Source of the DNA: DATKDU01 sp035649415
GTDB lineage: Bacteria > Planctomycetota > Planctomycetia > Pirellulales > Pirellulaceae
Assembly (NCBI GenBank): GCA_035649415.1
Contig: DASRJP010000100.1
Coordinates: 1 to 19,466 of the forward strand
DNA: 19,466 bases
Direction: 5' to 3'
The number at the start of each line of letters is the position of its first letter. Positions within the stretch are counted from its first letter, which is position 1. Made by a program: the position numbers and the translations under genes. Under the pieces are notes generated by a model, which saw only the letters and a program-made list of their open reading frames with translations, did no database searches and was not told the origin of the DNA. Positions 1-7,354 of the stretch are shown here, piece after piece.

Positions 1-1107
1 AAACCCGCTGGCCGTCTCATAGCGGCGGCCGCGGTCTTTTTCGAGGGCCTTCATCACGATCCAGTCCAGCTCGCCGCGGACGAGGTTGGCCAGCTTTGCC
101 GGCTCGGTGTGGCGCTGGGCGGCGATGCTGGGGGCGGCTTCGGCCGTGCTGATGCGAGTGCTGGGCTTAGGCGGCTCTTCCTCGCGGATGATCCGGCGGA
201 TCTCGTCGAAGGCAGCCTGCTTGAGCTGCTCCTTGCTGACCGGCGTCGTACCGGTGAGCAGTTCATAGAGGAGCACGCCGAGCGAATAGATGTCGCTGCG
301 GGTGTCGATGTCGCTAGCCGAAAGCTCCGCCTGTTCGGGGCTCATGTAGAGCGGCGTGCCGATCATCTGGGCAAACTCGGTAAACAGCGTTTTGTCGGTG
401 AGCTGCTGCCCCATCGCCTTGGCAATGCCGAAGTCGATCACTTTCACCACCGGCTGCCCGTCCTGCCGCGTGACCAGGACGTTCGTCGGCTTGATGTCGC
501 GGTGGATGATCCCCTTGGTATGCGCGTGCTGGATCGCCTGGCAGACGGTGGCAAACAGCTCCAATCGCTCGCGGATCGGCAGGCTGTTCTCGTCGCAATA
601 CTGGGTGATGGGTATGCCGCGAACGAGTTCCATGACGAAGTACGGCCGCCCAGACTCGGTCGTTCCTGCGTCGAAAACGCGGGCGATATGCGGATGGTCC
701 ATCACGGCCAGCGCCTGCCGCTCGGCCTCGAAGCGAGCAATGACCTGCCGCGTGTCCATACCGGGCTTGATCACCTTCAGCGCCACCTTGCGCCGCACTG
801 GCTCAAGCTGCTCGGCCATGTAGACCACCCCAAAGCCCCCTTCGCCAATCTGCTGGAGCAGTTTGTAGGGGCCGATCTGCGTGCCGACCGCGGAAGCCCC
901 CGAATCGTCGGTCAAGTCGAGATCAGCGGCCGCAGCTTCCAGAAAGCTCAGTGGGTGGTCGTGCGCCTGGAGCAGTGCTTCGACGCGCTGTCGCAGCTCA
1001 ACGTCGTCCCCGCACTCTTGTGCCAGGAGCGCAGCCCGCTCGGCCGGGTTGGCACGGTCGGCGGCAGCCAGAAACACCGCTTGCGCGCGATGGGGATCGA
1101 CGGCCAT
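1..1107 (-). CDS. Hanks-type Ser/Thr protein kinase, C-terminus cut off by the window edge
   Basis: The reading frame is open from ATG at 1107 to base 1 (369 codons) and continues outside the window. Residues 1-78 form an N-terminal helical extension. The kinase domain starts near residue 79 (GPYKLLQQIGEGGFG, the glycine loop). VALK with Lys111 is the ATP-binding lysine, HRDIKPTN (202-209) holds catalytic Asp204, DFG is at 225-227 and MSPEQ at 255-259. The visible end (ELDWIVMKALEKDRGRRYETA) is the alphaG-alphaI part typical of planctomycete kinases. A strong Shine-Dalgarno (GGAGG, 1121-1117) lies 9 nt before the ATG. The gene follows the ECF sigma gene at 1805-1182 with a 74-nt gap, so both probably form an operon. 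It is a close paralogue of the kinase at 6381-3400 but lacks that protein's insert after FDAGTT. A TM segment and sensor or TPR tail are expected beyond the edge (inference). Confidence 0.95.
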   Translation of the reverse strand, partial: MAVDPHRAQAVFLAAADRANPAERAALLAQECGDDVELRQRVEALLQAHDHPLSFLEAAAADLDLTDDSGASAVGTQIGPYKLLQQIGEGGFGVVYMAEQLEPVRRKVALKVIKPGMDTRQVIARFEAERQALAVMDHPHIARVFDAGTTESGRPYFVMELVRGIPITQYCDENSLPIRERLELFATVCQAIQHAHTKGIIHRDIKPTNVLVTRQDGQPVVKVIDFGIAKAMGQQLTDKTLFTEFAQMIGTPLYMSPEQAELSASDIDTRSDIYSLGVLLYELLTGTTPVSKEQLKQAAFDEIRRIIREEEPPKPSTRISTAEAAPSIAAQRHTEPAKLANLVRGELDWIVMKALEKDRGRRYETASGF

Positions 1108-1181
1108 GGGTAGGGCCCTCCTTCCGGGGCCTCATCCCTTTATGCGACGAAACCCCGCCGAGCTGTCGAAAAAAATCGCAA

Positions 1182-1805
1182 TTACTCACCGCCCAAGGCA
1201 TTTTGCAGCCACGCTCGGGCATAGGCCCACTTTTGCCGGGCCTGATAGACCGTCATTTGCAGCGCCTCGGAAACTTCTTCGTGGCCCAGGCCCGCAAAAT
1301 ATCGCAGCTCCACCACGCTGGCGGCCACGGGATCCTCAGCAGCGAGTGCCTTCAGGGCTTCATCAAGCTGGAGCAGCCTTTCCGCTTTTTCATCGGCCGG
1401 CACGTCCCGCAGCTCCACGCGATGGACCAGGCCGCCGTGTTTGATGCGCTGTTTGCGACGGGCGTTTTCCACCAGAATCCGCCGCATGGCAAGTGCCGCG
1501 GCAGCGAAGAAATGGCCGCGGGAGTGGAAGGAAGGAGGCAGGAGACAGGAGTCAGGGGTCAAGTTTTCGACGACTCGTTCCTGCTCGCTGACTCCAGACT
1601 CCTGACGCCTGGCCCCTCCCCCCACTAGCCGCAGATACGCCTCATGCACCAGGGCCGTCGCCTGCAAGGTTTGCCCCGGCTTTTCGTGCGCGAGCCTGGC
1701 CGCCGCCAGCTTCCGCAGTTCGTCATACACCAGCGGCAGAAGCTGCTGGGCAGCCTGCGGATCGCCGGAATCGATCTGCACGAGGATGCGGGTAACGTCG
1801 GACAT
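1182..1805 (-). CDS. ECF-type RNA polymerase sigma factor (TIGR02999-like), kinase-linked
   Basis: The protein has 207 residues from ATG at 1805. An upstream in-frame extension exists but would be encoded by a repeat array, and the paralogue at 7139 begins with the same MSDVTR motif, so the short start is preferred. Sigma region 2 spans about 1-120, with QTLQATALVHEAYLRL (45-60) and RGHFFAAAALAMRRIL. Region 4 spans about 145-205 with a helix-turn-helix around YFAGLGHEEVSEALQM. Position 50 is a Thr where many ECFs carry the acidic DAED patch. Residues about 62-92 are an unusual insert encoded by a heptamer hairpin array. The gene precedes the kinase at 1107 by 74 nt, so the kinase may control it by phosphorylation (inference from EcfP/PknT of Vibrio). 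The Shine-Dalgarno is weak. Confidence 0.93.
   Translation of the reverse strand: MSDVTRILVQIDSGDPQAAQQLLPLVYDELRKLAAARLAHEKPGQTLQATALVHEAYLRLVGGGARRQESGVSEQERVVENLTPDSCLLPPSFHSRGHFFAAAALAMRRILVENARRKQRIKHGGLVHRVELRDVPADEKAERLLQLDEALKALAAEDPVAASVVELRYFAGLGHEEVSEALQMTVYQARQKWAYARAWLQNALGGE
1537..1613. repeat. Intragenic heptamer hairpin array (GGAGTCA type) inside the ECF gene
   Basis: The left arm 1537-1561 consists of 7-nt words such as GGAGACA, GGAGTCA and GGGGTCA. The right arm 1589-1613 is its reverse complement with 5 mismatches in 25 nt, and the loop is 27 nt. The array lies within the coding frame and adds about 30 residues between sigma region 2.2 and the conserved FHSRGHFF motif. 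The equivalent site in the paralogous sigma gene (6869-6948) has an array of the same type and equal protein length. Confidence 0.85.
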
Positions 1806-1875
1806 GAATGCCGAGCGTATCACCCTTGGCGACCGAGAGCAACGAAAGGTCCGGCGGGGGCGCGTCTGAATTTTG

Positions 1876-1960
1876 GTGAGCGGAGAGATGTGAGTGGTGA
1901 TGTGGTTTGTATGCCAATCACCACTCACACCGCTCACCACTCACCACTCACCACTCACTC
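1876..1960. repeat. Intergenic heptamer hairpin array (CACTCAC type)
   Basis: GTGAGTGGTGAT (1890-1901) is a perfect inverted copy of 1917-1928 with a 15-nt loop. A further 8-bp pair, GTGAGCGG at 1876-1883 with CCGCTCAC at 1930-1937, extends it. The right side continues as three more CACTCAC-like heptamers to 1960. It fills the space between the haloperoxidase stop (1977) and the ECF sigma start (1805). On the minus strand it could act as a hairpin downstream of the haloperoxidase transcript, though no U tract follows. Confidence 0.85.
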
Positions 1961-1976
1961 CATCTTCTGACCCGGG

Positions 1977-3236
1977 CTACTCCCCTGCTCCGTGGATCCG
2001 TCCCATCAGATTTTCCATGATGTAGTCGGCAATCGTGCTACTCGTGGTCACAGCATCGTCGCAGGCGGTACGGAAGTGAATGCCGGCGTACACGCGGGCC
2101 ACGGCGACCTCGTCGATTGCTGCGGAAAAATTCGGATAGAACCGAACCCAGGTTGGATCCGCTTGAGACTGCAGGATGAACGGCGTGTCCTCGCCGAAGT
2201 AATCGGCCAGCACGGTGGTAGCCGCGCCGTAGTTGCTCGAATGGCCCGACGAGTATTCCGGATGCGCCGGGGTGGTGATCAGCGGCGTCCATGCTGGATC
2301 GTCGGGGTTGCCGTCGCCGTCGGCATCTTCCAGGCGAATGGCGGTAACGGGTCGCCAGAACTCGAAGAAATATTTCGCATCCCAGCAGGCAATCACGGAA
2401 TCCGCCATCGCCAGATTCAGCGTCGCCAGCAACCGGGCATGGTCTGACAACTCGAAGCCATGGTCCGCGGCGAGGTCGATGGCGAGGCGGTTCCAAACGT
2501 AAGTTCCGCTCGTCGCCGCCGCAAACAAGCAGAGATCCGTCTCGTCCTCAGTGCGAAGGGTGCTGGTGGCGCTGCCCATCTGCTTCACTTCGTTGAAGTC
2601 GGCGAGATACTGCGCACTATCCAGTGCGGGTGGCCCGGCGGGACGAAACTGGTCTGGCGACAGCATCCCCCACGGAGTCATGGTCGCGAATTGCGGCACA
2701 AGGCCAGGGGCCAACGCTGGCGGGGTTGGACGCCACTTGCCCACCTCGTCGCTGCCCAGATAGGGAGGGGGCGCGGGCGTGAAGCCGTCGGTGCTGCGCC
2801 ACAGGAGAATTGCGTCGGCGACCGTCTGTCCCCACTCGATGCCGCGCTGTTCCGATTGGCCATCTTCGATGGCGGCCAGCGACGCCGTCCGCTTGGCATT
2901 CAAGTCGTCCGCTTGCGAGGGGAACCGGGCGAGCAGAATCACGTAGGCGGCCTGAACGGCCGCGGCGCGCTTCGAAGCGCCGCGGGGCGCGGCGGCCGGA
3001 ACGAAAATCGGCTCGTACCGGCGTTCAATGCCGTTCACCGCATCGAACACGGCTGCCGAAACCATGGCCGCCTCGCGAGTGCTAACTGGGGGGCGAAGTC
3101 CTGCCTTGCCCAGGGCGACGAGCAGGTGCTCGTGCCAATCGGTCACTTCATCGGCGCGAACTGCGCCGGCCAGGGCCAGCGGCAGCGCCAGTAGCAACAG
3201 GCTCCGGCGCCAGACCCGAGAAAAGAAGCTACTCAT
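1977..3236 (-). CDS. Secreted vanadium-dependent haloperoxidase / PAP2-superfamily enzyme
   Basis: The protein has 419 residues. ATG at 3236 is chosen over an in-frame TTG two codons upstream, and AAAGGG lies about 9 nt before it. Residues 1-28 are a Sec signal peptide (basic VWRR, a Leu/Ala-rich core, cleavage probably after AVRA). The haloperoxidase/acid phosphatase vanadate- or phosphate-binding signature is complete: K288-X6-R295-P296 (in KYFFEFWRP), SSGH at 329-332 with His332 as general acid/base, and R381-X5-H387 (RVYAGIH), His387 being the vanadate-binding or nucleophilic histidine. The fold belongs to the bacterial vanadium haloperoxidase family, but peroxidase and phosphatase activity cannot be told apart from sequence. 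It would act outside the cytoplasmic membrane. It lies between two ECF-kinase modules on the same strand, 163 nt after the upstream kinase and 171 nt before the next sigma gene. Confidence 0.93.
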   Translation of the reverse strand: MSSFFSRVWRRSLLLLALPLALAGAVRADEVTDWHEHLLVALGKAGLRPPVSTREAAMVSAAVFDAVNGIERRYEPIFVPAAAPRGASKRAAAVQAAYVILLARFPSQADDLNAKRTASLAAIEDGQSEQRGIEWGQTVADAILLWRSTDGFTPAPPPYLGSDEVGKWRPTPPALAPGLVPQFATMTPWGMLSPDQFRPAGPPALDSAQYLADFNEVKQMGSATSTLRTEDETDLCLFAAATSGTYVWNRLAIDLAADHGFELSDHARLLATLNLAMADSVIACWDAKYFFEFWRPVTAIRLEDADGDGNPDDPAWTPLITTPAHPEYSSGHSSNYGAATTVLADYFGEDTPFILQSQADPTWVRFYPNFSAAIDEVAVARVYAGIHFRTACDDAVTTSSTIADYIMENLMGRIHGAGE

Positions 3237-3325
3237 ACACAAACCCTTTCATCTTGGAACCTGGTCTGCATTACAATGAAAGGACATCGCAGCCAGCGCG
3301 CAGACCGAGCGCCGGGGCGGTGCCG

Positions 3326-3403
3326 GGCCGGCGGGGAGCTTGCTTGGTCGTAAGGACCCCGCCGGCCGCTTTGTTTCTTCGTAGCCATCCGCGTGACGGC
3401 TAC
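3326..3403. terminator. Two inverted repeats after the kinase gene, possible terminator region
   Basis: GGCCGGCGGGG (3326-3336) and CCCCGCCGGCC (3357-3367) form a perfect 11-bp stem with a 20-nt loop. A second 6-bp stem, GTAGCC 3381-3386 with GGCTAC 3398-3403, overlaps the kinase stop codon (3400-3402). Both lie just downstream of the kinase gene on the minus strand. Neither is followed by a clear U tract, so factor-independent termination is uncertain. They may instead protect mRNA ends. Confidence 0.35.
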
Positions 3404-6381
3404 ATTTCCTGTTCAACGAGCTTGCTGCGCCACTTCGCTTCCTCCTCGGGCTGGCCCCACGCGGCGTAGAGTTTGACCATCGCCTCGAGCACATTCCGCA
3501 GGTGCTCGTTCTCGCGTTCGGTCTTCAGCCCCTGATAGGCCTCCAGCAACAAGGCCTCGGCTTCGACACACGCCTTCGCGTCCAAAAGCACCTTGCCGTT
3601 GTCGGCCAGCACGGCGGCCAGTGCGGGGGAGCCAGCGGCAAACCGCTGCCGCGCTTCCTGCACTCGCTCCGCCACCAGAGAGGTCGCCTCGGCCGTCCTC
3701 CCGGCCTGGACGTAAGCCGTCAGCAAGACAGTGCGGACCCAAGCCGGGTGGGGATCGTCGCGCCCCATTCGGCGGACTTCTTCGATCAGTGAGAGGCCTT
3801 CTTCAAATCGCCCGGCATCGCAGTAGCAGCCGCCAAGCGTGACGCGCCGCGCCAGAATTTCTGGGTGGTCCCGGTCGAGTTCGGTCATTCTCAGGCGAAG
3901 GGACTCCTCCAGCAGGGTAATCGACCGATCGGGCTTCTTCAGCGACCGGTAAATACGGGCCAAGCCGTCCCGGGGAAGGATCGTGTCGCTGTGATCGGCC
4001 CCCAGCCTGGCGATGCGAATCGCCAGCACCTCCTGGTAGAGCGGCTCGGCGTCGGCATTCGCCTCCACGTCGATCAGCGCCTGACCGAGTGAGTGCAGCG
4101 CGGCGGCGAGGTCCAGACTGCGTGCGGGAAATTGCTCGCGCGCGGCGCGAACCAGTTCCGTCGCCAGGGCGACCGCCTCCGCGCGCTTCCCCGCCCCCAC
4201 GTAAGCCGTCAACAAGGCTTTGCCGACCCAGGCCAGTTCGGGGCGCTTGCGCCCTTTTTCGTGGACTTCTTCGAGCGGCGGAATGGCGTCGGCAAAGCGG
4301 CCCACGCCGCAGTAGATTGCGCCGAGGCTGGCCTGCATCCCCAGTGTTAGGTGGTGCCCGGCGGCTTTGCACCGTTTGACTGCCTCCTCCAACAAGGGAA
4401 TCGCCTGTTCGACCTCCTTCATGTCGCGGTACAGCATGGCCAGGTCGTATTGGGTGCAGACGGTAAAGAGGTCGTCGGCCCCCAGCTTGGCGGTGCGGCT
4501 CGCCAACACCTCCTTGTATAGCGCCTCGGCCAGGGCGTGCTTCCCCTGCAAGTGGTACAGCATGGCCAAATCATGCTTGGTTTCGACAGTATTGGCGTCG
4601 TCGGCCCCCAGCAAGCGCTCCTGTGTCCGACTGGCCTTGACGAGTAGACCCTCGGCTTGCTCCGGATGACCCCGTTCACGCAGCAAAATCCCCAGCAGCT
4701 GCTGGAGGCGGGCCACGGACAGCGGATCGCCCACGGCCTCACCTTCCAATTGCCGCGCCGCTTCACGTAGCCGCCGGCCTAGGAGGTCGCTCGCGGTTAC
4801 TCCTGAGTTTACAGCGGCCATCGAATCCAAACCCCGGAACACCGAGGCCAAGATCTCGGTCCCTTTTTCCACCTGTGCCAGCCGTTTTTGCGTCTCTTCC
4901 TTGGCCCGGCGTTCTCCCGCGGCTCGCTTCGCCTCCGCGACCTGGGCCGCCACGGCGTCCCGCCGCGCGTACTCGGCTCGGATCATGCCCCAGGTTGTCC
5001 CAACGATGCCGGCCACAAGCGTCAGCAGCACGAGAGCCGAGGCCAGCACCAGCCCTCTGTTCCGGCCGATGAATTTCCGCATCCGGTAGCCCGTCGATGG
5101 CGGGCACGCCTGGACCGGCTCATTGGCCAGGTAGCGCTGCAAGTCCTGGGCGAAGCTGTTGGCCGTCTCGTAGCGCCGGTCGCGGTCCTTCTCCAGGGCC
5201 TTCATCACAATCCAGTCCAGCTCGCCACGGACCGACCGGCTCAGGCGAGGAAGCTCCATGCTGCGGTTGGCAGCTACGGACGGCAAAGTGGCGCTGCTGC
5301 TCAGTTTCGTGCTCGGCTTGGGAGGCTCCACTTCCCGGATGATCCGCAGCATTTCATCGAATGCCGCCGAGCGCAACCGCCGCGGGTCCAGCGGCGTGCT
5401 GCCCGTGAGCAGTTCGTAAACCAAGACTCCCAGCGAGTAGATATCGCTGCGGGTGTCGATATCGAGCTGGTTCACTTTCGCCTGCTCGGGGCTCATGTAC
5501 TGGAGCGTCCCTACGATCTGCCCGAAGCCGGTGAACAGCGTCTTCTCGCTCATCGGCGTACCTGTGGCCTTAGCCACCCCAAAGTCGATCACCTTTGGCA
5601 CCGGATGATCGTCGTACTCGGCTACCAGAATGTTCGTGGGCTTGATGTCGCGGTGGATCAGCCCCTTTTGATGCGCGTGCTGGATCGCCTGGCAGACTGG
5701 CAAGAACAGCTCCAGGCGCTGCCGGAGCGTGAGGTGCTTTTCATCGCAGTATTGGGTGATGGGAATGCCGCGAACGAGCTCCATGACGAAGTAGGGCCTA
5801 CCGGCCGCCAAATCACAAGCGCCAAGCCCCAAATCACAATCAATGTCTGAATCTGAAGCACCAATTTCAGCGCCCTCAGCGCTTGCTGCGTTTGATTTTC
5901 GAATTTGTTTGAGATTTGGTGCTTGGGATTTGGTTCTTGGCGCGGTCGTCCCGGCATCAAAGACTTTCGCAATATTCGGATGGTCCATCGCCGCCAGCGC
6001 CTGCCGCTCGGCCTCGAAGCGGGCGATCACCTGGCGGGTGTCCATGCCGGGTTTGATCACCTTCAGCGCGACCTTGCGCCGAACGGGCTCGAGCTGCTCG
6101 GCCATAAACACGACGCCAAAACCTCCTTCGCCGATTTGCTCCAGCAGCTTGTAGGGCCCGATCGACATCCCGGGTCTTTCGAGGACCGGTTGGTCGATGG
6201 TCGCGTCACGCAGCGGCGCATCAAGAAAGCTGTCCGGCACGTCGTACGCCGCCAGCAGCGCTTCGACGCTTGCCCGCAAGAGCGTGTCCCCCTGGCAGGC
6301 GCGATCGAGAAATGCGGCCCGTTCGACAGTGGACTTGTGCAGTGCCGCGCTGAAGATTTCTTCTTCGGTTAAGAGGCTCAT
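3400..6381 (-). CDS. Ser/Thr protein kinase with TM segment and TPR tail
   Basis: The protein has 993 residues, with ATG at 6381 preceded by GAGG about 6-7 nt upstream. An N-terminal extension (1-74) leads into the kinase domain (about 75-420): glycine loop GEGGFG 84-89, Lys107, HRDIKPTN 243-250 with Asp245, DFG 266-268, MSPEQ 296-300. A single TM helix lies at about 443-464, then a charged coiled-coil-like segment (about 465-510), then many TPR-type repeats to the end (for example AEALYKEVLASRTAKLGADD and AEPLYQEVLAIRIARLGADH). The kinase is cytoplasmic and the TPR region is on the other side of the membrane. Residues about 147-193 are an insert absent from the paralogue at 1107; it falls in the beta4-beta5 loop and is encoded by a heptamer hairpin array. 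The gene follows the ECF sigma gene 7139-6474 by 92 nt, so co-transcription and functional coupling are likely. Confidence 0.96.
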   Translation of the reverse strand: MSLLTEEEIFSAALHKSTVERAAFLDRACQGDTLLRASVEALLAAYDVPDSFLDAPLRDATIDQPVLERPGMSIGPYKLLEQIGEGGFGVVFMAEQLEPVRRKVALKVIKPGMDTRQVIARFEAERQALAAMDHPNIAKVFDAGTTAPRTKSQAPNLKQIRKSNAASAEGAEIGASDSDIDCDLGLGACDLAAGRPYFVMELVRGIPITQYCDEKHLTLRQRLELFLPVCQAIQHAHQKGLIHRDIKPTNILVAEYDDHPVPKVIDFGVAKATGTPMSEKTLFTGFGQIVGTLQYMSPEQAKVNQLDIDTRSDIYSLGVLVYELLTGSTPLDPRRLRSAAFDEMLRIIREVEPPKPSTKLSSSATLPSVAANRSMELPRLSRSVRGELDWIVMKALEKDRDRRYETANSFAQDLQRYLANEPVQACPPSTGYRMRKFIGRNRGLVLASALVLLTLVAGIVGTTWGMIRAEYARRDAVAAQVAEAKRAAGERRAKEETQKRLAQVEKGTEILASVFRGLDSMAAVNSGVTASDLLGRRLREAARQLEGEAVGDPLSVARLQQLLGILLRERGHPEQAEGLLVKASRTQERLLGADDANTVETKHDLAMLYHLQGKHALAEALYKEVLASRTAKLGADDLFTVCTQYDLAMLYRDMKEVEQAIPLLEEAVKRCKAAGHHLTLGMQASLGAIYCGVGRFADAIPPLEEVHEKGRKRPELAWVGKALLTAYVGAGKRAEAVALATELVRAAREQFPARSLDLAAALHSLGQALIDVEANADAEPLYQEVLAIRIARLGADHSDTILPRDGLARIYRSLKKPDRSITLLEESLRLRMTELDRDHPEILARRVTLGGCYCDAGRFEEGLSLIEEVRRMGRDDPHPAWVRTVLLTAYVQAGRTAEATSLVAERVQEARQRFAAGSPALAAVLADNGKVLLDAKACVEAEALLLEAYQGLKTERENEHLRNVLEAMVKLYAAWGQPEEEAKWRSKLVEQEM
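5808..5940. repeat. Intragenic heptamer hairpin array (CCAAATC/CCAAGCN type) inside the kinase gene
   Basis: Five 7-nt words in strict register fill 5808-5842 (CCAAATC, ACAAGCG, CCAAGCC, CCAAATC, ACAATCA). The complementary words (TGTTTGA, GATTTGG, TGCTTGG, GATTTGG, TTCTTGG) fill 5906-5940. The centre, 5843-5905, is less regular. The whole keeps the kinase frame open and adds about 47 residues. The paralogue at 1107 reads straight from FDAGTTES to GRPYFVMELV and so shows the empty site. Confidence 0.88.
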
Positions 6382-6473
6382 TGGTACCTCAGTCGTACCC
6401 GCGGAATCGCACGAGGCTCACGACCACACCACATCGTGTGCAATCGCCGCCCGTTTTGCCCCACATTTGTTAT

Positions 6474-7139
6474 TTATTTTTTCTTCCGCGGCGCACTGCC
6501 CGGTCCGTCGGCGCTAATGGCCATCTCCCGCTGAATCCAGGCCCGCGCATAAGCCCAATAGCGGTCGGCGGTTGTGGTCGAAATGCCAAGGACGGCTGCC
6601 GCCTCCTGGTTGGTCATGCCGGCAAAGAACCGGAGCTTGACGAGCTGAGCTTTCTCGGGATGCTCTCCCTCCAGCCGCAGTAAGGCTTCATCGAGCGCCA
6701 GCAGCTTGTCGCTGCGCTGGTCGGCGGGGAGCAGCGCCGGATCCAATTCGATCCGCTCCCATTCTCCGCCTCGTTTTTGCGATTTGCGACGCCTGGCGCT
6801 CTGAATCAAGATCCGCCGCATGGCTTCGGCCGCGGCGGCGAAGAAGTGACCACGGGAGTGGAATTCAGGAGTCGGGCGGCAGGGGTGAGGAGTCAGATGT
6901 GATCGCTCGCCGTCTTCGCTGACCCCTGACCCCTGACTCCCGACTCCGGGCTTGGCCACCATCTGCAGCCACGCTTCGTGTACCAGTGCCGTCGCCTGCA
7001 GCGTCTGGCCCGGCTTTTCGTGGGCCAGCTTGGCGGCGGCTAGCTTCCGCAGTTCGTCATACACCAGCGGCAGAAGCTGCTGGGCGGCCGCCTGGTTGCC
7101 GGACTCGATCTGCGCAAGCAAGCGGGTGACATCAGACAT
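6474..7139 (-). CDS. ECF-type RNA polymerase sigma factor (TIGR02999-like), kinase-linked
   Basis: The protein has 221 residues. ATG at 7139 gives the same MSDVTR start as the paralogue at 1805, with GGGG shortly upstream. Sigma region 2 contains QTLQATALVHEAWLQM (45-60) and RGHFFAAAAEAMRRIL (96-111). Region 4 covers about 145-205 with LRFFAGMTNQEAAAVLGIS as the helix-turn-helix. Thr50 replaces the acidic region 2.2 patch, as in the paralogue. Residues about 62-92 are a repeat-encoded insert at the same position as in the paralogue. The tail (APRKKK) is basic. The kinase gene follows after 92 nt on the same strand, so this is a sigma/kinase pair. Over 44 nt (7042-7085) the gene is identical to 1708-1751 of the other sigma gene, wobble positions included. 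Confidence 0.94.
   Translation of the reverse strand: MSDVTRLLAQIESGNQAAAQQLLPLVYDELRKLAAAKLAHEKPGQTLQATALVHEAWLQMVAKPGVGSQGSGVSEDGERSHLTPHPCRPTPEFHSRGHFFAAAAEAMRRILIQSARRRKSQKRGGEWERIELDPALLPADQRSDKLLALDEALLRLEGEHPEKAQLVKLRFFAGMTNQEAAAVLGISTTTADRYWAYARAWIQREMAISADGPGSAPRKKK
6869..6948. repeat. Intragenic heptamer hairpin array (GGAGTCA type) inside the second ECF gene
   Basis: The arms 6869-6897 and 6920-6948 are reverse complements with only 4 mismatches in 29 nt, and the loop is 22 nt. The words are 7-nt variants of GGAGTCA/GGGGTCA. It lies in frame between ALVHEAWLQMVAK and FHSRGHFF, the same place as the array at 1537-1613. It is the best-preserved hairpin of the window. Confidence 0.88.
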
Positions 7140-7347
7140 GGCCCCAATTGTCGTTGCGCCGCATAAGGTCCGCAATCAACCACGGCCTGGTTCGCAAATC
7201 GCCAACGCGCTGCTGATCGCCTTTCGGGCCGAAAGCGAAGTCCACAGCCCGATCAGCGCCGCTTTCAACCTGCCCGACGACCAGCCGACCACGGCCCTGT
7301 CGGAATTCCTCGATCGAGCGCTCAAGCAGAAGCGGAGCCAGCCGTGA
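7138..7347 (+). pseudogene. Possible remnant of the 3' end of a lost gene
   Basis: A 69-codon frame ends with TGA at 7345-7347. The last 50 residues (from QIANALLIAF to KQKRSQP) have amino-acid composition and third-position GC like a real gene. The frame's ATG overlaps the divergent ECF start, has no Shine-Dalgarno, and the first 20 residues look random. I do not recognise the family. It is most simply the C-terminal end of a gene whose front was lost when the sigma/kinase module arrived or rearranged. A small genuine gene or chance is also possible. Confidence 0.25.
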
Positions 7348-7354
7348 CCGACCG

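Noticed and set aside
109..1113. Long plus-strand open frame (334 codons)
   Set aside because: It is antisense to the kinase at 1107-1, whose minus-strand frame has all kinase motifs. High GC makes such mirror frames common.
1806..1940. N-terminal extension of the first ECF sigma factor
   Set aside because: It would translate the CACTCAC array, has no family similarity, and the paralogue starts at the same MSDVTR.
1876..1960. Ordinary intrinsic terminator of the haloperoxidase gene
   Set aside because: The hairpin is strong but made of the heptamer words seen elsewhere and has no U tract on the minus strand. It is listed as a repeat.
3237..3242. TTG start two codons before the haloperoxidase ATG, and a similar TTG at 8383
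   Set aside because: In both cases an ATG with suitable Shine-Dalgarno spacing follows directly, so the ATG starts were used.
4888..5850. 320-codon plus-strand open frame
   Set aside because: Antisense to the TM and kinase parts of the 993-residue kinase; its translation mirrors kinase codons.
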